From an uncultured Collinsella sp. (lineage in GTDB: Bacteria > Actinomycetota > Coriobacteriia > Coriobacteriales > Coriobacteriaceae), in NCBI GenBank assembly GCA_900544755.1, contig UQWQ01000019.1:1-27622 (forward strand): 27,622 nt of DNA, in the 5' to 3' direction. How positions within the stretch are numbered: position 1 is the first letter of the stretch; each line of letters starts with the position of its first letter. The translations under genes were made by a program, and so were the position numbers. The notes beneath the pieces were generated by a model. It saw only the letters and a list, made by a program, of their open reading frames with translations. It did no database searches and was not told where the DNA came from. Of the stretch, positions 1 through 7,467 are shown piece by piece.

Positions 1-65
1 TCATGCCGAAATGGCGCGAAGCACGCGGTTGACAAAACCATAGAGACACGTCCCAGAATAATCAT

Positions 66-773
66 TTAGCGGCGGGCGCGAAGCTTTTCGTAGCCGTCGA
101 CAAAGAAGGCGACCGTGGCGGCGTCGGCCTCGGCGGCGTCCGTCTCGGTTGCGGGGACCACGCCGTGCTCGTCGCTCACCAGGAACAGCGCGCCCTTAAG
201 CTGCGCGGGAATATCTACGCGCGTGACCGGGATGCCCTTGGTCTGGGCCAGCTGCTCGATGAGCGTCGCCGTGCCGCACAGGCACTCGTCCGCCGGCGCC
301 ACAAAGGCGAGTTCGCCGTTGTTGACGGCGGCGAGCAGCTCGGGCGCCACGCCGGTCTCGTCGGCTTCGGAGCGGGCCTCGGCGGAGCGGGCACGCAGCG
401 CCTTGGCCGACGTATCGGCGAGCGGCTCGTACTCCCCCACTGTCATGGCGGCGTTGCCGTTGATGTCGATCACCAGCATGAGCACACCGTCGTGTGCGGT
501 GTAATCGCCCTCGGCTAGCGACCACTCAACGTGCTGCTTGGCCCAGCTGAGCATGTTATGGGTAAGTAGCTCGCCCTGCACCAGGCGCTCGGACAGCGCG
601 CGGATGTGGCGGTTGAGCATGGGCACCTTTTTATTGGACATGCGCCAACGGCAGACAAGCGCGGGCTTGTCGAGCGTGAACTTCTCGACCGCCTCCTGAT
701 TGGCGCAAAAGTCCTCGTACGCACGCTGATCCTCGGCATTGCCAAACAGCTCGGCATCATCAATCTGGGGCAT
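66..773 (-). CDS. Conserved-looking hypothetical protein, 235 aa
   Basis: I do not recognise the family. The protein has no signal peptide and no membrane segment; it is acidic and ends in a basic RARR tail. An N-terminal part rich in charged helix (about residues 1-80) is followed by a stretch with the hydrophobic pattern GVLMLVIDINGNA, an Ala/Glu-rich linker, and a C-terminal part containing NGELAFVAPADECLCGTATL with two cysteines. The start chosen is the ATG at 773, which has GAAAGG at good spacing. An in-frame ATG at 797 would add eight residues, but it lies almost on the predicted transcription start, so 773 is preferred. It is on the same strand as purH but is separated from it by a terminator and has its own -10 box, so it is probably transcribed alone. 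Function unknown; that it is a gene is well supported by ORF length and start signals. Confidence 0.75.
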   Translation of the reverse strand: MPQIDDAELFGNAEDQRAYEDFCANQEAVEKFTLDKPALVCRWRMSNKKVPMLNRHIRALSERLVQGELLTHNMLSWAKQHVEWSLAEGDYTAHDGVLMLVIDINGNAAMTVGEYEPLADTSAKALRARSAEARSEADETGVAPELLAAVNNGELAFVAPADECLCGTATLIEQLAQTKGIPVTRVDIPAQLKGALFLVSDEHGVVPATETDAAEADAATVAFFVDGYEKLRARR

Positions 774-805
774 GGTTGTACCTTTCGTGTTAGTCATTCC
801 GTCCT

Positions 806-811
806 CTTATA
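806..811 (-). promoter_or_regulatory. Probable -10 box (TATAAG) for the 66-773 gene
   Basis: On the minus strand TATAAG lies about 30 nt upstream of the ATG at 773. It places the transcript start near 799, leaving a short leader that contains the GAAAGG ribosome site. No clear -35 is seen because the expected place is inside the terminator hairpin. Confidence 0.4.
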
Positions 812-814
812 CCA

Positions 815-849
815 AAAAGACGGCCCTCCAAACGGAGCAGCCGTCTTTT
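815..849 (-). terminator. Intrinsic terminator, probably for purH
   Basis: A perfect 10-bp stem (AAAAGACGGC with GCCGTCTTTT) encloses a 15-nt loop that itself contains CTCC/GGAG. On the minus strand the stem is followed by a T run. It lies about 170 nt past the purH stop and just upstream of the next gene's -10 box. It is A/T-symmetric and could work in both directions. Confidence 0.75.
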
Positions 850-890
850 GCAGAGATTATTTTGACGATATGGTCAGGCGACCGAACAGT

Positions 891-918
891 TTAATGGGAT
901 AGAGAAACATCCCATTAA
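891..918. repeat. Perfect 10-bp hairpin TTAATGGGAT/ATCCCATTAA
   Basis: Arms at 891-900 and 909-918 are exactly complementary with an 8-nt loop. It lies between the purH terminator and the larger structure at 920-1019. It may be part of the purH 3' untranslated region. Confidence 0.55.
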
Positions 919-919
919 G

Positions 920-1019
920 GGTTTTCCAAGTGCCCGAGATTGCCCCGAAAGAGGAGCGCCGCGTACTAAATGTACGCAAGCGACGGTTTGAGGGGCAAGG
1001 TCGGGTGCTTGGGAAAGCC
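920..1019. repeat. Long structured hairpin ending at the purH stop
   Basis: The arm at 920-946 pairs with 992-1019 over about 27 positions with few mismatches and several G-U pairs. Inside is a second perfect stem, GCGTAC (961-966) with GTACGC (972-977), around a 5-nt loop. The right arm ends one or two bases before the purH stop codon. No ORF explains it. It may be a REP/MITE-like element or a 3' UTR RNA fold. Confidence 0.6.
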
Positions 1020-1020
1020 T

Positions 1021-2628
1021 CTAGTGCCTAAAATGCCTGGCTCCGGTGAAGACCATCGCAATACCATGCTCGTTGCAGGCCTGGATGCTCTCGTCGTCAC
1101 GCTTGGAGCCGCCGGGCTGGATGATGCAGGTCACGCCGTGCGCGGCAAGCACGTCGACGTTGTCGCGGAACGGGAAGAACGCGTCGCTTGCGCAAGCAAA
1201 GCCGCCCTTCTCCACGCCCTCGCGCTCGCAGAAGTCCTCGGCACGCTCGCAGGCAAGCAGTGCAGAGTCAACGCGGTTAGGCTGACCCGGGCCCATGCCA
1301 ATGCCGGCCTTGCCCTTGGAGACCAGGATAGCATTGGACTTGACGCCCTTGCAGACCTTCCAGGCAAACTCGAGCTCGGCCATTTCGGCATCGGTGGGCT
1401 TGCGGTCGGTGGGGAACGTAAAGGTCGCGGGATCCTCGGTCACGTGGTCGACTTCCTGCACCAGCATGCCGCCGTCGATGGAGCGCAGCTCCACTTGGGC
1501 ACCGTGGTCCACGCCGCCGGTAGCCAGCACGCGCAGGTTGGGGCGCTTGGCCATGCGCTCGAGCGCCTCGGCGGTATAGCTCGGGGCGATGATGACCTCG
1601 ACGAACTGCTTGTTCTGATCGGCAAAGTGCTCAACCAGCTCAAAGGGAACCTCGCGGTTGCAGGCGATGATGCCGCCGAAGGCGCTCTTGGGATCGCAGG
1701 CGAAAGCGCGGTCGTAGGCGGCCGTGATGTCCTCGGCAACGGCGGAACCGCAGGGGTTCTGATGCTTGAGGATCACGCAGGCCGGCTCGTCGAACTCGCG
1801 GACCAGGTTCCAGGCGGCATCGGCGTCCAGATAGTTGTTGTAGCTGAGCGGCTTGCCCTGGATCTGCTCGGAGCCCACAAGCGGGAACTGAGAGCTCGCG
1901 GTGTTCTCGCAGCCCTCGGCAAAGCGGTAGACCGTAGCCTTTTGCTGAGGATTCTCACCATAGCGCAGGTCGTCGACCTTCTCCAGCGAAATCTCGAGCT
2001 TGGCAGAGGTGTCCGCCACGTCGCTTGCCTGGGCGGCAAGCCAACGGGAGATAGCCGTGTCGTAGGCGGCGGTGGTCTGGTAGACCTTCACCTGCAGGCG
2101 ACGACGGGTGGCAAGCGTGGTGCAGCCACCGGTCTCGCGCATCTCGGCCAGGACGGCATCATAGTCGGCCGGGTCGGAGATGACGGTAACGCTCGCGGCG
2201 TTCTTGGCGGCAGAGCGCAACATGGAGGGGCCACCGATGTCGATGTGCTCGATGGCATCCGCAAAGGTGACCTCGGGGTTGGCGACGGTCTTCTCGAACT
2301 CGTACAGGTTGACGACGACCAGGTCGATCAGCTTAATGCCGTGCTGGGCGGCCTCCTGCATGTGCTGCTCGGAATCGCGGCGGGCCAGCAGCGCGCCGTG
2401 AACCTTGGGGTGCAGGGTCTTAACGCGGCCGTCCATCATCTCGGGATAGCCCGTGAACTCCTCGATGGGGGTTACGGGAACGCCCGCGTCCTCGATGGCA
2501 CGAGCCGTGCCGCCCGTAGAGATGATCTCGACGCCAAAGTCATCGACCAGCGTCCGTGCGAAATCGACGACGCCCGTCTTATCGGTAACCGAGATCAACG
2601 CGCGTGCGATCTTCACATCAGATCCCAT
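1021..2628 (-). CDS. purH: Bifunctional AICAR formyltransferase / IMP cyclohydrolase
   Basis: PurH carries out the last two steps of de novo purine synthesis in the cytosol: formyl transfer from 10-formyl-THF to AICAR, then ring closure to IMP. The 535-aa length is normal for the family. The N-terminal cyclohydrolase (about 1-200) shows ISTGGTAR, GRVKTLHPKVHGALL and HIDIGGPSMLRSAAKN. The transformylase part shows RYGENPQQKA, SYNNYLDADAAW, the catalytic Lys-His in KHQNPCG, DPKSAFGGIIA, and a C-terminus with GMGPGQPNR, SDAFFPFRD and TGARHFRH. The ATG at 2628 is preceded by AGGAGG at 5 nt. It stands alone here, with no other pur gene in the window. Its 3' end abuts a large hairpin (920-1019) and then a terminator (815-849). 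Confidence 0.97.
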   Translation of the reverse strand: MGSDVKIARALISVTDKTGVVDFARTLVDDFGVEIISTGGTARAIEDAGVPVTPIEEFTGYPEMMDGRVKTLHPKVHGALLARRDSEQHMQEAAQHGIKLIDLVVVNLYEFEKTVANPEVTFADAIEHIDIGGPSMLRSAAKNAASVTVISDPADYDAVLAEMRETGGCTTLATRRRLQVKVYQTTAAYDTAISRWLAAQASDVADTSAKLEISLEKVDDLRYGENPQQKATVYRFAEGCENTASSQFPLVGSEQIQGKPLSYNNYLDADAAWNLVREFDEPACVILKHQNPCGSAVAEDITAAYDRAFACDPKSAFGGIIACNREVPFELVEHFADQNKQFVEVIIAPSYTAEALERMAKRPNLRVLATGGVDHGAQVELRSIDGGMLVQEVDHVTEDPATFTFPTDRKPTDAEMAELEFAWKVCKGVKSNAILVSKGKAGIGMGPGQPNRVDSALLACERAEDFCEREGVEKGGFACASDAFFPFRDNVDVLAAHGVTCIIQPGGSKRDDESIQACNEHGIAMVFTGARHFRH

Positions 2629-2728
2629 GCAGTCCTCCTGTCTGGTACGCCGCCGTGCTCTGTGAGTCGGTGATACGTCGATCTGCAGCGCTCGCGCAGC
2701 GGCATTGAAAATACTGATTTAATGTAGC

Positions 2729-2747
2729 GCATCGAGCGCGTCGATGC
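2729..2747. promoter_or_regulatory. Inverted repeat GCATCGA-N5-TCGATGC, possible operator
   Basis: A perfect 7-bp inverted repeat lies in the 277-bp gap between the divergent purH (minus) and GNAT (plus) genes, about 100 bp upstream of purH. Size and place fit an operator for one or both genes, but no regulator is known. The rest of the gap shows no convincing promoter hexamers. Confidence 0.3.
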
Positions 2748-2905
2748 ACCCCGCAACGGTCGCATGTGCAGAAAAAGCTTGCGAGCGGAGGGCATGGGCG
2801 CAGCACCGGGCGCGGTGAGTTCATGGAACACAGGGGCACCATAATTCGATGCCAATGGCGTGGTAGAACTGTGCTCGATATGCATCCGCAAAAGAAAGAG
2901 GCACT

Positions 2906-3547
2906 ATGGTCTCGCGGGTTCTCTACCGACCGTTTGACACCGAAGACTTCGACGCCATCGCGCTGATTCTGCAGCAGCTTTGGCATAACAATTCGGATAA
3001 CGATGAGTACAACCGCCTTGAGGCCGCGTGCGACCTTGCCTACTGCCTTTCGTCGTCGACGTTTTCGCAGGTTGCGGTGATTGACGGTCAGGCGCGTGGC
3101 ATTTCGCTCGCGCGTGCGGGACAGAGCTCCGGCGCCACCGTTAAGGAACATTGGATGGATACCGAACGCGCGCTGCTATCGCAGATGCGTGAGCTGGAGC
3201 CCGATGCCTGCGCCGAGTATCTCTCGTTTGTACGCGCAACCATCCGAACCAACAACCGTCTGCTCGAGAGCAGCCCGTTGCCGCACGACAACGAGGTCAC
3301 GCTGCTTGCCGTGGATCGCGATGTCCATGGCCTGGGCGTTGGCACGGTTCTGCTCGATGCCGCAGTCTCGCACCTGTCCTCGCTTGGAGCGACGAGGGCG
3401 CACCTGTACACCGACTCCAACTGCTCGTGGAAGTTCTACGAGTTGCACGGCTTTAAGCGCACGGCCACGCACCGCGCCAACCGCGAAGAGCGCCGCCACG
3501 CCATGCCGCGCGAAAGCTTCCTCTACGAACTCGATCTAACAGCCTAG
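2906..3547 (+). CDS. GNAT-family N-acetyltransferase
   Basis: This 213-aa protein should transfer an acetyl group from acetyl-CoA to an amine; its substrate cannot be told. The N-terminus (YRPFDTEDFDAIALILQQLW) is the usual first strand and helix of the fold. Motif A is at about residues 130-150, where VTLLAVDRDVHGLGVGTVLL carries the HGLGVGT pyrophosphate loop. Motif B follows as LYTDSNCSWKFYELHGF, with the Tyr in the usual general-acid position. The start ATG has GAGG six bases upstream. It is a single gene, divergent from purH, and no terminator is evident before the repeat-rich gap that follows. Confidence 0.9.
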   Translation: MVSRVLYRPFDTEDFDAIALILQQLWHNNSDNDEYNRLEAACDLAYCLSSSTFSQVAVIDGQARGISLARAGQSSGATVKEHWMDTERALLSQMRELEPDACAEYLSFVRATIRTNNRLLESSPLPHDNEVTLLAVDRDVHGLGVGTVLLDAAVSHLSSLGATRAHLYTDSNCSWKFYELHGFKRTATHRANREERRHAMPRESFLYELDLTA

Positions 3548-3564
3548 CCCAAGCAGCCACACCT

Positions 3565-3632
3565 AGTCATTTAAGAACGTCCCCAATGACTGATCCCCAA
3601 CAACTAGTCATTTAAGTCTGTCCCTAATGAGT
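3565..3632. repeat. Two tandem copies of a short hairpin repeat
   Basis: The units at 3565-3591 and 3606-3632 are 41 nt apart. Both begin CTAGTCATTTAAG, followed by a GTCCC core and AATGA(C/G)T. In copy 1 the ends AGTCATT/AATGACT pair perfectly; in copy 2 there is one mismatch. Fragments with a similar GGGAC(G)TTCC core occur at about 6070-6105. It looks like a REP-type dispersed repeat. Confidence 0.55.
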
Positions 3633-3639
3633 GGCCTAG

Positions 3640-3782
3640 GGGGTTTGTAGATAGCCGTGGTCAAAATACATCAAATATGAGTACTGTTACCTTTTTAGTA
3701 GCAGCGATTCGGGGCATTTTTGATGCTTATAGGCATGACGACCAGCTGCACGAGCTGACGTAACTCCCCAAATGTTCAATAA
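3640..3782. other. Gap without a gene; half of an inverted 13-mer pair
   Basis: No credible ORF. The 13-mer AAATATGAGTACT at 3673-3685 recurs in inverted orientation at 3858-3870, so the two copies frame the terminator at 3783-3823. The sequence is markedly more AT-rich than the genes around it. Confidence 0.4.
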
Positions 3783-3823
3783 AATGGGCTCCTAACGAGA
3801 AGTACTCTCATTAGGCGCCCATT
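3783..3823 (-). terminator. Terminator hairpin for the DUF2207 gene
   Basis: Arms at 3783-3800 and 3806-3823 pair over 18 positions (two changes, both G-U compatible) around a 5-nt loop. On the minus strand the stem is followed by TTTTATTG. It lies about 180 nt past the DUF2207 stop. The space from 3824 to 3999 holds no other recognisable gene. Confidence 0.65.
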
Positions 3824-3999
3824 ATTATGTGCAAACATATGTGACCAACGCAGCAATAGTACTCATATTTGGCATTTTTTGTCCACTGCCCCTTGCGCGA
3901 AGGTCCTCAGCGGAAAGTTTGACCCGTTTCGATGCACAAAAATGGGATGAATCTTCCCTGGCAACCGCCCAGAAAGATCCACCCCAAAGCAAGCGCTCG

Positions 4000-5946
4000 C
4001 TAGAACGTTCCGCCGCCGCCTCCGCCGACGCCGCCACCGCCGCCACCGGAAAAGCCGCCGCCGCTGCCGCCGCTCGAACTATCGGAACTCGAAGCCAGCT
4101 CGCGGATGGTCTCGTGGTACACATCGTTGAACGAATCGAGCGGGGACTCGTTGCCGTAGTGATGGTAATACCACCAGTAGCAGGGGTAGTTGTCGTAGAA
4201 ATCGTCGCTGTTGCGCAGGTCCGCAGGCACGGCCTCGGCCAGCTGTCGCAGCACTTCTTTCGAAACGCCCAGGGCAACGCCCATCACCAGCAGTTTGTTC
4301 CACAAGATCAGGTCGCTGGGGACGGCCTCCTTCAGACGCGTAAAGTCCTCGAGCCAATGCTTGAGCGCCTTGCAGCGAGCCGCCACCTCGGCGCCCTCCG
4401 GCGTGTAGCGGCGGAAGGTGCAGCTCAGGACAAAGCCCACGATCGTGACGGGGATCGAGATCATAGCGGCACCGACGTTGGCGTCCGCAAAGTCGGTATA
4501 GATCAGAGAGCCCAGAATGCCAAAGACGATGATGATGCCGAGAACCAAGCCGGCAACCAGGGCGATGGTGCCGTCCGAGGCGATAAGCTCGCGCGTCTCC
4601 AGCTTGCCCTTAACCGTGCTTTGATAGTCCTCGAGCTTGTTGCCAACAGATTCAGTACGCTCGCTGGCATACTCCTCCAGCTCGCTAAACGTGCGTGAAC
4701 GGACGCCGTCTTTATCGGGCTTAACGCCGGCGAAGAAGACCTTGAGCACATCGCGATCGATGCCGTCCTTCTTGGCAGCCTTCCAGGCCTCGTCGGTCAC
4801 TGTGATGCGATACGTCTGCTCCTCTTTTTCGCGACGGAGCAGACCCTTCTTCTTGGTCTCGGTCGCTTCTTCCAGCTTGATCACGCGGTCGTCGGTGAGC
4901 TTCATAAGCGTGGCGATATATGCCTGATCGGGCACGTCGTTCCAGCTCATGAGGGCCGAAAGCACGGCGGGATGGTCGGCCGAAGGCACATCGCGGAAAT
5001 ATTCGTCCTGGAAAAGCGGCTTGGGCTTGCGGCGGCGCAGCTTGAGCACAACGATTGTGCCGGTAAAGGCCACCGCCGCGACAACACTTAGCACGGCAAG
5101 CGCATTGGCAATCATGCGAGCGTGAGCGCGGCGAGCGTTGGCCTCGTCGGCCCATTCCTTCTCTTCGCTCAGAATCGTCGACATGCGCTTTTCGCCCGAG
5201 ACGGCAAGCTGCGGCACCCAGTCGCTGGGGAAGGCGATGCGTGCCTCGGCGAATTCGCCCTCATGCACGCAGGGAATGGTATAGGTGACCATGGGCTCGT
5301 CCGCATCGAGCGACACGTCGCCCGTCAGTGGGCCGTGGCCCCATGCGCGGAAGTTATCGCCCTTGACGGCAGCCGTCCCGGCAGCGGCATTTGCAAAGTA
5401 GACTTCCATCTCGACGTCATCGGAATCCGCCGACCAGCCGTCACCCACGAACTTCCAGTAGAGCTCGGCGGTATCGGCCCAGTTCATAACCGCACCGGTC
5501 ATGGAATAACTCACGTAGTAGATTGCGCTGTCGCCGCTCTCGTGGGGGCTGAACACCTTAATCTTTACGCCGTCGTCGGACTGCTCCACCGTGTAAACGC
5601 CGTCGTCGCCTTTGTTTGCGCTGTCGACCTTGTTAAACGCAGCGTCGTCTTCCTCGACGCTCAGCACATTGACGACCACCGAGCCGCCTTGCTGGTTAGA
5701 GCCTGTATTGATATCCCAATACACGCCGTTAATGTCGTCGTCGAAATCGAACTGGCGTCCCTCGACAACGGTCAGCGAGCCATCGGCCTCAACCGTGGCA
5801 CCGATATAGGTTTGGCTCATGGAGTAGCCGTCGGCGTGCACGACGGCAGGCAGCAGCAACAACGCAAGCGCGACGAGTGCGCAGACGGAAGCGAACCGCG
5901 CAAACAGGCGGCGCTGCCGACAGGGCTGGGCAACGGGGGCGTTCAT
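4000..5946 (-). CDS. DUF2207 domain membrane protein with secreted N-terminal domain
   Basis: The 648-aa protein has the family layout: a signal peptide (basic QRRLFAR, hydrophobic core, then VVHADG, about residues 1-40), an extracellular beta-rich domain (about 40-270, VEADGSLTVVEGRQFDF), a first membrane helix (about 278-298), a cytoplasmic part with the charged segment KKKGLLRREKEEQ, two more helices (about 465-520), and a tail of Ser then almost pure Gly ending in GGGTF. That Gly-rich tail is typical of DUF2207/YciQ-like proteins. The biochemical role is unknown. The ATG at 5946 has AAAGGA at 7 nt; an upstream in-frame ATG at 5982 lacks such a site and would spoil the signal peptide. Neighbours are unrelated, so it is probably monocistronic. 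Confidence 0.85.
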   Translation of the reverse strand: MNAPVAQPCRQRRLFARFASVCALVALALLLLPAVVHADGYSMSQTYIGATVEADGSLTVVEGRQFDFDDDINGVYWDINTGSNQQGGSVVVNVLSVEEDDAAFNKVDSANKGDDGVYTVEQSDDGVKIKVFSPHESGDSAIYYVSYSMTGAVMNWADTAELYWKFVGDGWSADSDDVEMEVYFANAAAGTAAVKGDNFRAWGHGPLTGDVSLDADEPMVTYTIPCVHEGEFAEARIAFPSDWVPQLAVSGEKRMSTILSEEKEWADEANARRAHARMIANALAVLSVVAAVAFTGTIVVLKLRRRKPKPLFQDEYFRDVPSADHPAVLSALMSWNDVPDQAYIATLMKLTDDRVIKLEEATETKKKGLLRREKEEQTYRITVTDEAWKAAKKDGIDRDVLKVFFAGVKPDKDGVRSRTFSELEEYASERTESVGNKLEDYQSTVKGKLETRELIASDGTIALVAGLVLGIIIVFGILGSLIYTDFADANVGAAMISIPVTIVGFVLSCTFRRYTPEGAEVAARCKALKHWLEDFTRLKEAVPSDLILWNKLLVMGVALGVSKEVLRQLAEAVPADLRNSDDFYDNYPCYWWYYHHYGNESPLDSFNDVYHETIRELASSSDSSSGGSGGGFSGGGGGGVGGGGGGTF

Positions 5947-6449
5947 AGGCACATCCTTTGTCTGTGGTACCAGTAGCGTCATTGTCCCACGTTTGCGAGT
6001 TCATGTGACGAACATCTAGGTCAGCGGAGCGTCAAAACGGGACAAAAGTCACGCCCGCCGCCGGCACCTGGGGACGTTCCTTATCTGCCGGCAATCTGGG
6101 ACACTCCTTGGCATAGCCCGCTCCGGCAATAGATACCACTTCATAGCTCCATCACAGGTGTAGCGGCTTTGTGTGGGCGCGGCATGCGCTGATTGAGCCG
6201 CCAGTTGAGGGGCATAAAGCAGTTGAGCGAAAACGGTTTGCCCCTTTGCCGTCCGCTTGAGGATCATGTCCCCCTTTTCCGCGGAAACCCCGGCAGTTGC
6301 GAAGAGCTGCCGGGGTTTCTGTCGTTTGAGGGGTTGAAGGGGCTGAGCTTGGGGCGGTAATCGAAGTGTTGAGTCGGTGCCCGCCGCGCACAACACGCAG
6401 CCTCGGCAACTCGCGAGCATCGACGACGCCCCCTCACCTCACCCCGCGC
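5947..6449. other. About 500-nt gap: repeat fragments, a hairpin and a possible short ORF
   Basis: Around 6070-6105 are two related fragments (GGGGACGTTCCTT and GGGACACTCCTT) resembling the repeat at 3565-3632. A strong hairpin lies at 6284-6319. On the minus strand an ATG at 6267 behind AAGGGGGA opens a 72-codon frame to 6049; it starts MILKRTAKGQTVFAQLL but has no recognisable fold, and may be a remnant. Nothing else is supported. Confidence 0.4.
6284..6319. terminator. Strong GC hairpin GAAACCCCGGCAG/CTGCCGGGGTTTC
   Basis: A perfect 13-bp stem with a 10-nt loop. Flanking T runs are weak on both strands, so terminator is the best guess only. On the minus strand it lies just upstream of the possible short ORF at 6049-6267. 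It has no clear partner gene on the plus strand. Confidence 0.5.
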
Positions 6450-6455
6450 TATACT
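6450..6455 (+). promoter_or_regulatory. -10 box TATACT placed for a leaderless gluQ transcript
   Basis: TATACT ends seven bases before the A of the gluQ ATG at 6463, so transcription would begin at or next to the start codon. No Shine-Dalgarno sequence is present between them. No good -35 is seen. Confidence 0.5.
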
Positions 6456-6462
6456 CGTCCGC

Positions 6463-7467
6463 ATGGATATCAACGCATGCAACATAGCAACAACCGCCGC
6501 CGACGCGCCAACGACGCCGGCCGCTCCCGCGCCCGTCGTGGGGCGCTTCGCCCCGTCGCCCTCGGGCCGTATGCACCTGGGCAACGTGTTCAGCTGCCTG
6601 TGCGCATGGCTTTCGGCCCGCAGCCAGGGCGGCAGCATCGTGTTACGCATTGAGGACCTGGACGATCGCTGCAAGCGCCCGGAACTTGCCGCCCAATTGA
6701 TTGACGACCTGGCCTGGCTGGGGCTGGAGTGGGACGAAGGCCCCTACTACCAGCACGACCGCCTAGACCTGTACGAGAGCGCCTTGCGCCGGCTGAAAGA
6801 CGCCGGCCTCACCTATCCCTGCTTTTGCACACGCGCCGAGCTCCACGCCGCGAGTGCACCGCACGCGAGCGACGGCACGCCCATCTACCGTGGCGCCTGC
6901 CGAAGTCTTTCGGCCGAGGAGGTGGCCCGCCGCAGCGCCCTGCGCGCCCCGGCCACACGTCTGCGCGTGCCCACCGTCGACGACCTCGCAGACGACGTGA
7001 TCGAATTTGTGGATCGCACGTACGGCGCCCAATGCGAAGCACTCGCCACCGAGTGCGGCGACTTTTTGGTGCGCCGCAGCGACGGCGTGTTTGCCTATCA
7101 GCTAGCCGTGGTGATCGACGACGCTGCCATGGGCGTCACCGAGGTCGTGCGCGGATGCGACCTGCTGGGGTCCACACCGCGCCAGATCTATCTGCAGCAC
7201 CTGTTGGGACTGCCCACGCCGCACTACGGACATATTCCGCTGCTCATGGCACCGGACGGCCGCCGCCTTTCCAAACGAGACCGCGATCTGGACCTGGGCG
7301 AACTCCGCGCCCGCTTTGGCACGCCCGAAGCGCTGCTGGGCTGGCTCGCCGGGCAAACGGGCATCGCGCCGGACACCACGCCGCGCTCTGCCGAGCGGCT
7401 GGTCGAGCACTTTAGCTGGGATGTTATCCGCGCGCACCGAGAGAACATCGCTGTAACGGCCGAGTAG
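6463..7467 (+). CDS. gluQ: Glutamyl-Q tRNA(Asp) synthetase
   Basis: GluQ-RS activates glutamate and attaches it to the queuosine base at the wobble position of tRNA(Asp). It is a stand-alone copy of the catalytic core of glutamyl-tRNA synthetase without the anticodon-binding domain. At 334 aa it is close to the family length. Seen: GRFAPSPSGRMHLGN with the HIGH-like HLGN (residues 38-41), the zinc site C120-x-C122 with Y142 and C146 (PCFC then YRGAC), RIEDLDDRC, and the KMSKS-like RRLSKRD near 267-272. The zinc-site pattern separates it from true GluRS. The extra 25 N-terminal residues are low complexity. The start is not supported by a ribosome site but by a -10 box that implies a leaderless message. 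The last 244 nt overlap the opposing phosphoesterase frame. Confidence 0.92.
   Translation: MDINACNIATTAADAPTTPAAPAPVVGRFAPSPSGRMHLGNVFSCLCAWLSARSQGGSIVLRIEDLDDRCKRPELAAQLIDDLAWLGLEWDEGPYYQHDRLDLYESALRRLKDAGLTYPCFCTRAELHAASAPHASDGTPIYRGACRSLSAEEVARRSALRAPATRLRVPTVDDLADDVIEFVDRTYGAQCEALATECGDFLVRRSDGVFAYQLAVVIDDAAMGVTEVVRGCDLLGSTPRQIYLQHLLGLPTPHYGHIPLLMAPDGRRLSKRDRDLDLGELRARFGTPEALLGWLAGQTGIAPDTTPRSAERLVEHFSWDVIRAHRENIAVTAE

Noticed and set aside
1..65. TTGACA at 29-34 as a promoter
   Set aside because: No -10 hexamer lies at suitable spacing, and the stretch lies past the end of a minus-strand gene.
970..2673. 567-codon open frame on the plus strand opposite purH
   Set aside because: It is antisense to purH, whose motifs are complete. 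Long antisense frames are expected at this GC content.
3829..4698. 289-codon plus-strand frame
   Set aside because: Mostly antisense to the DUF2207 gene, and its Ala-rich start is the Gly-rich tail read backwards.
6049..6267. 72-codon minus-strand frame with a good-looking ribosome site
   Set aside because: Low complexity towards the C-terminus, overlaps repeat fragments and has no family; kept only as a note in the gap entry.
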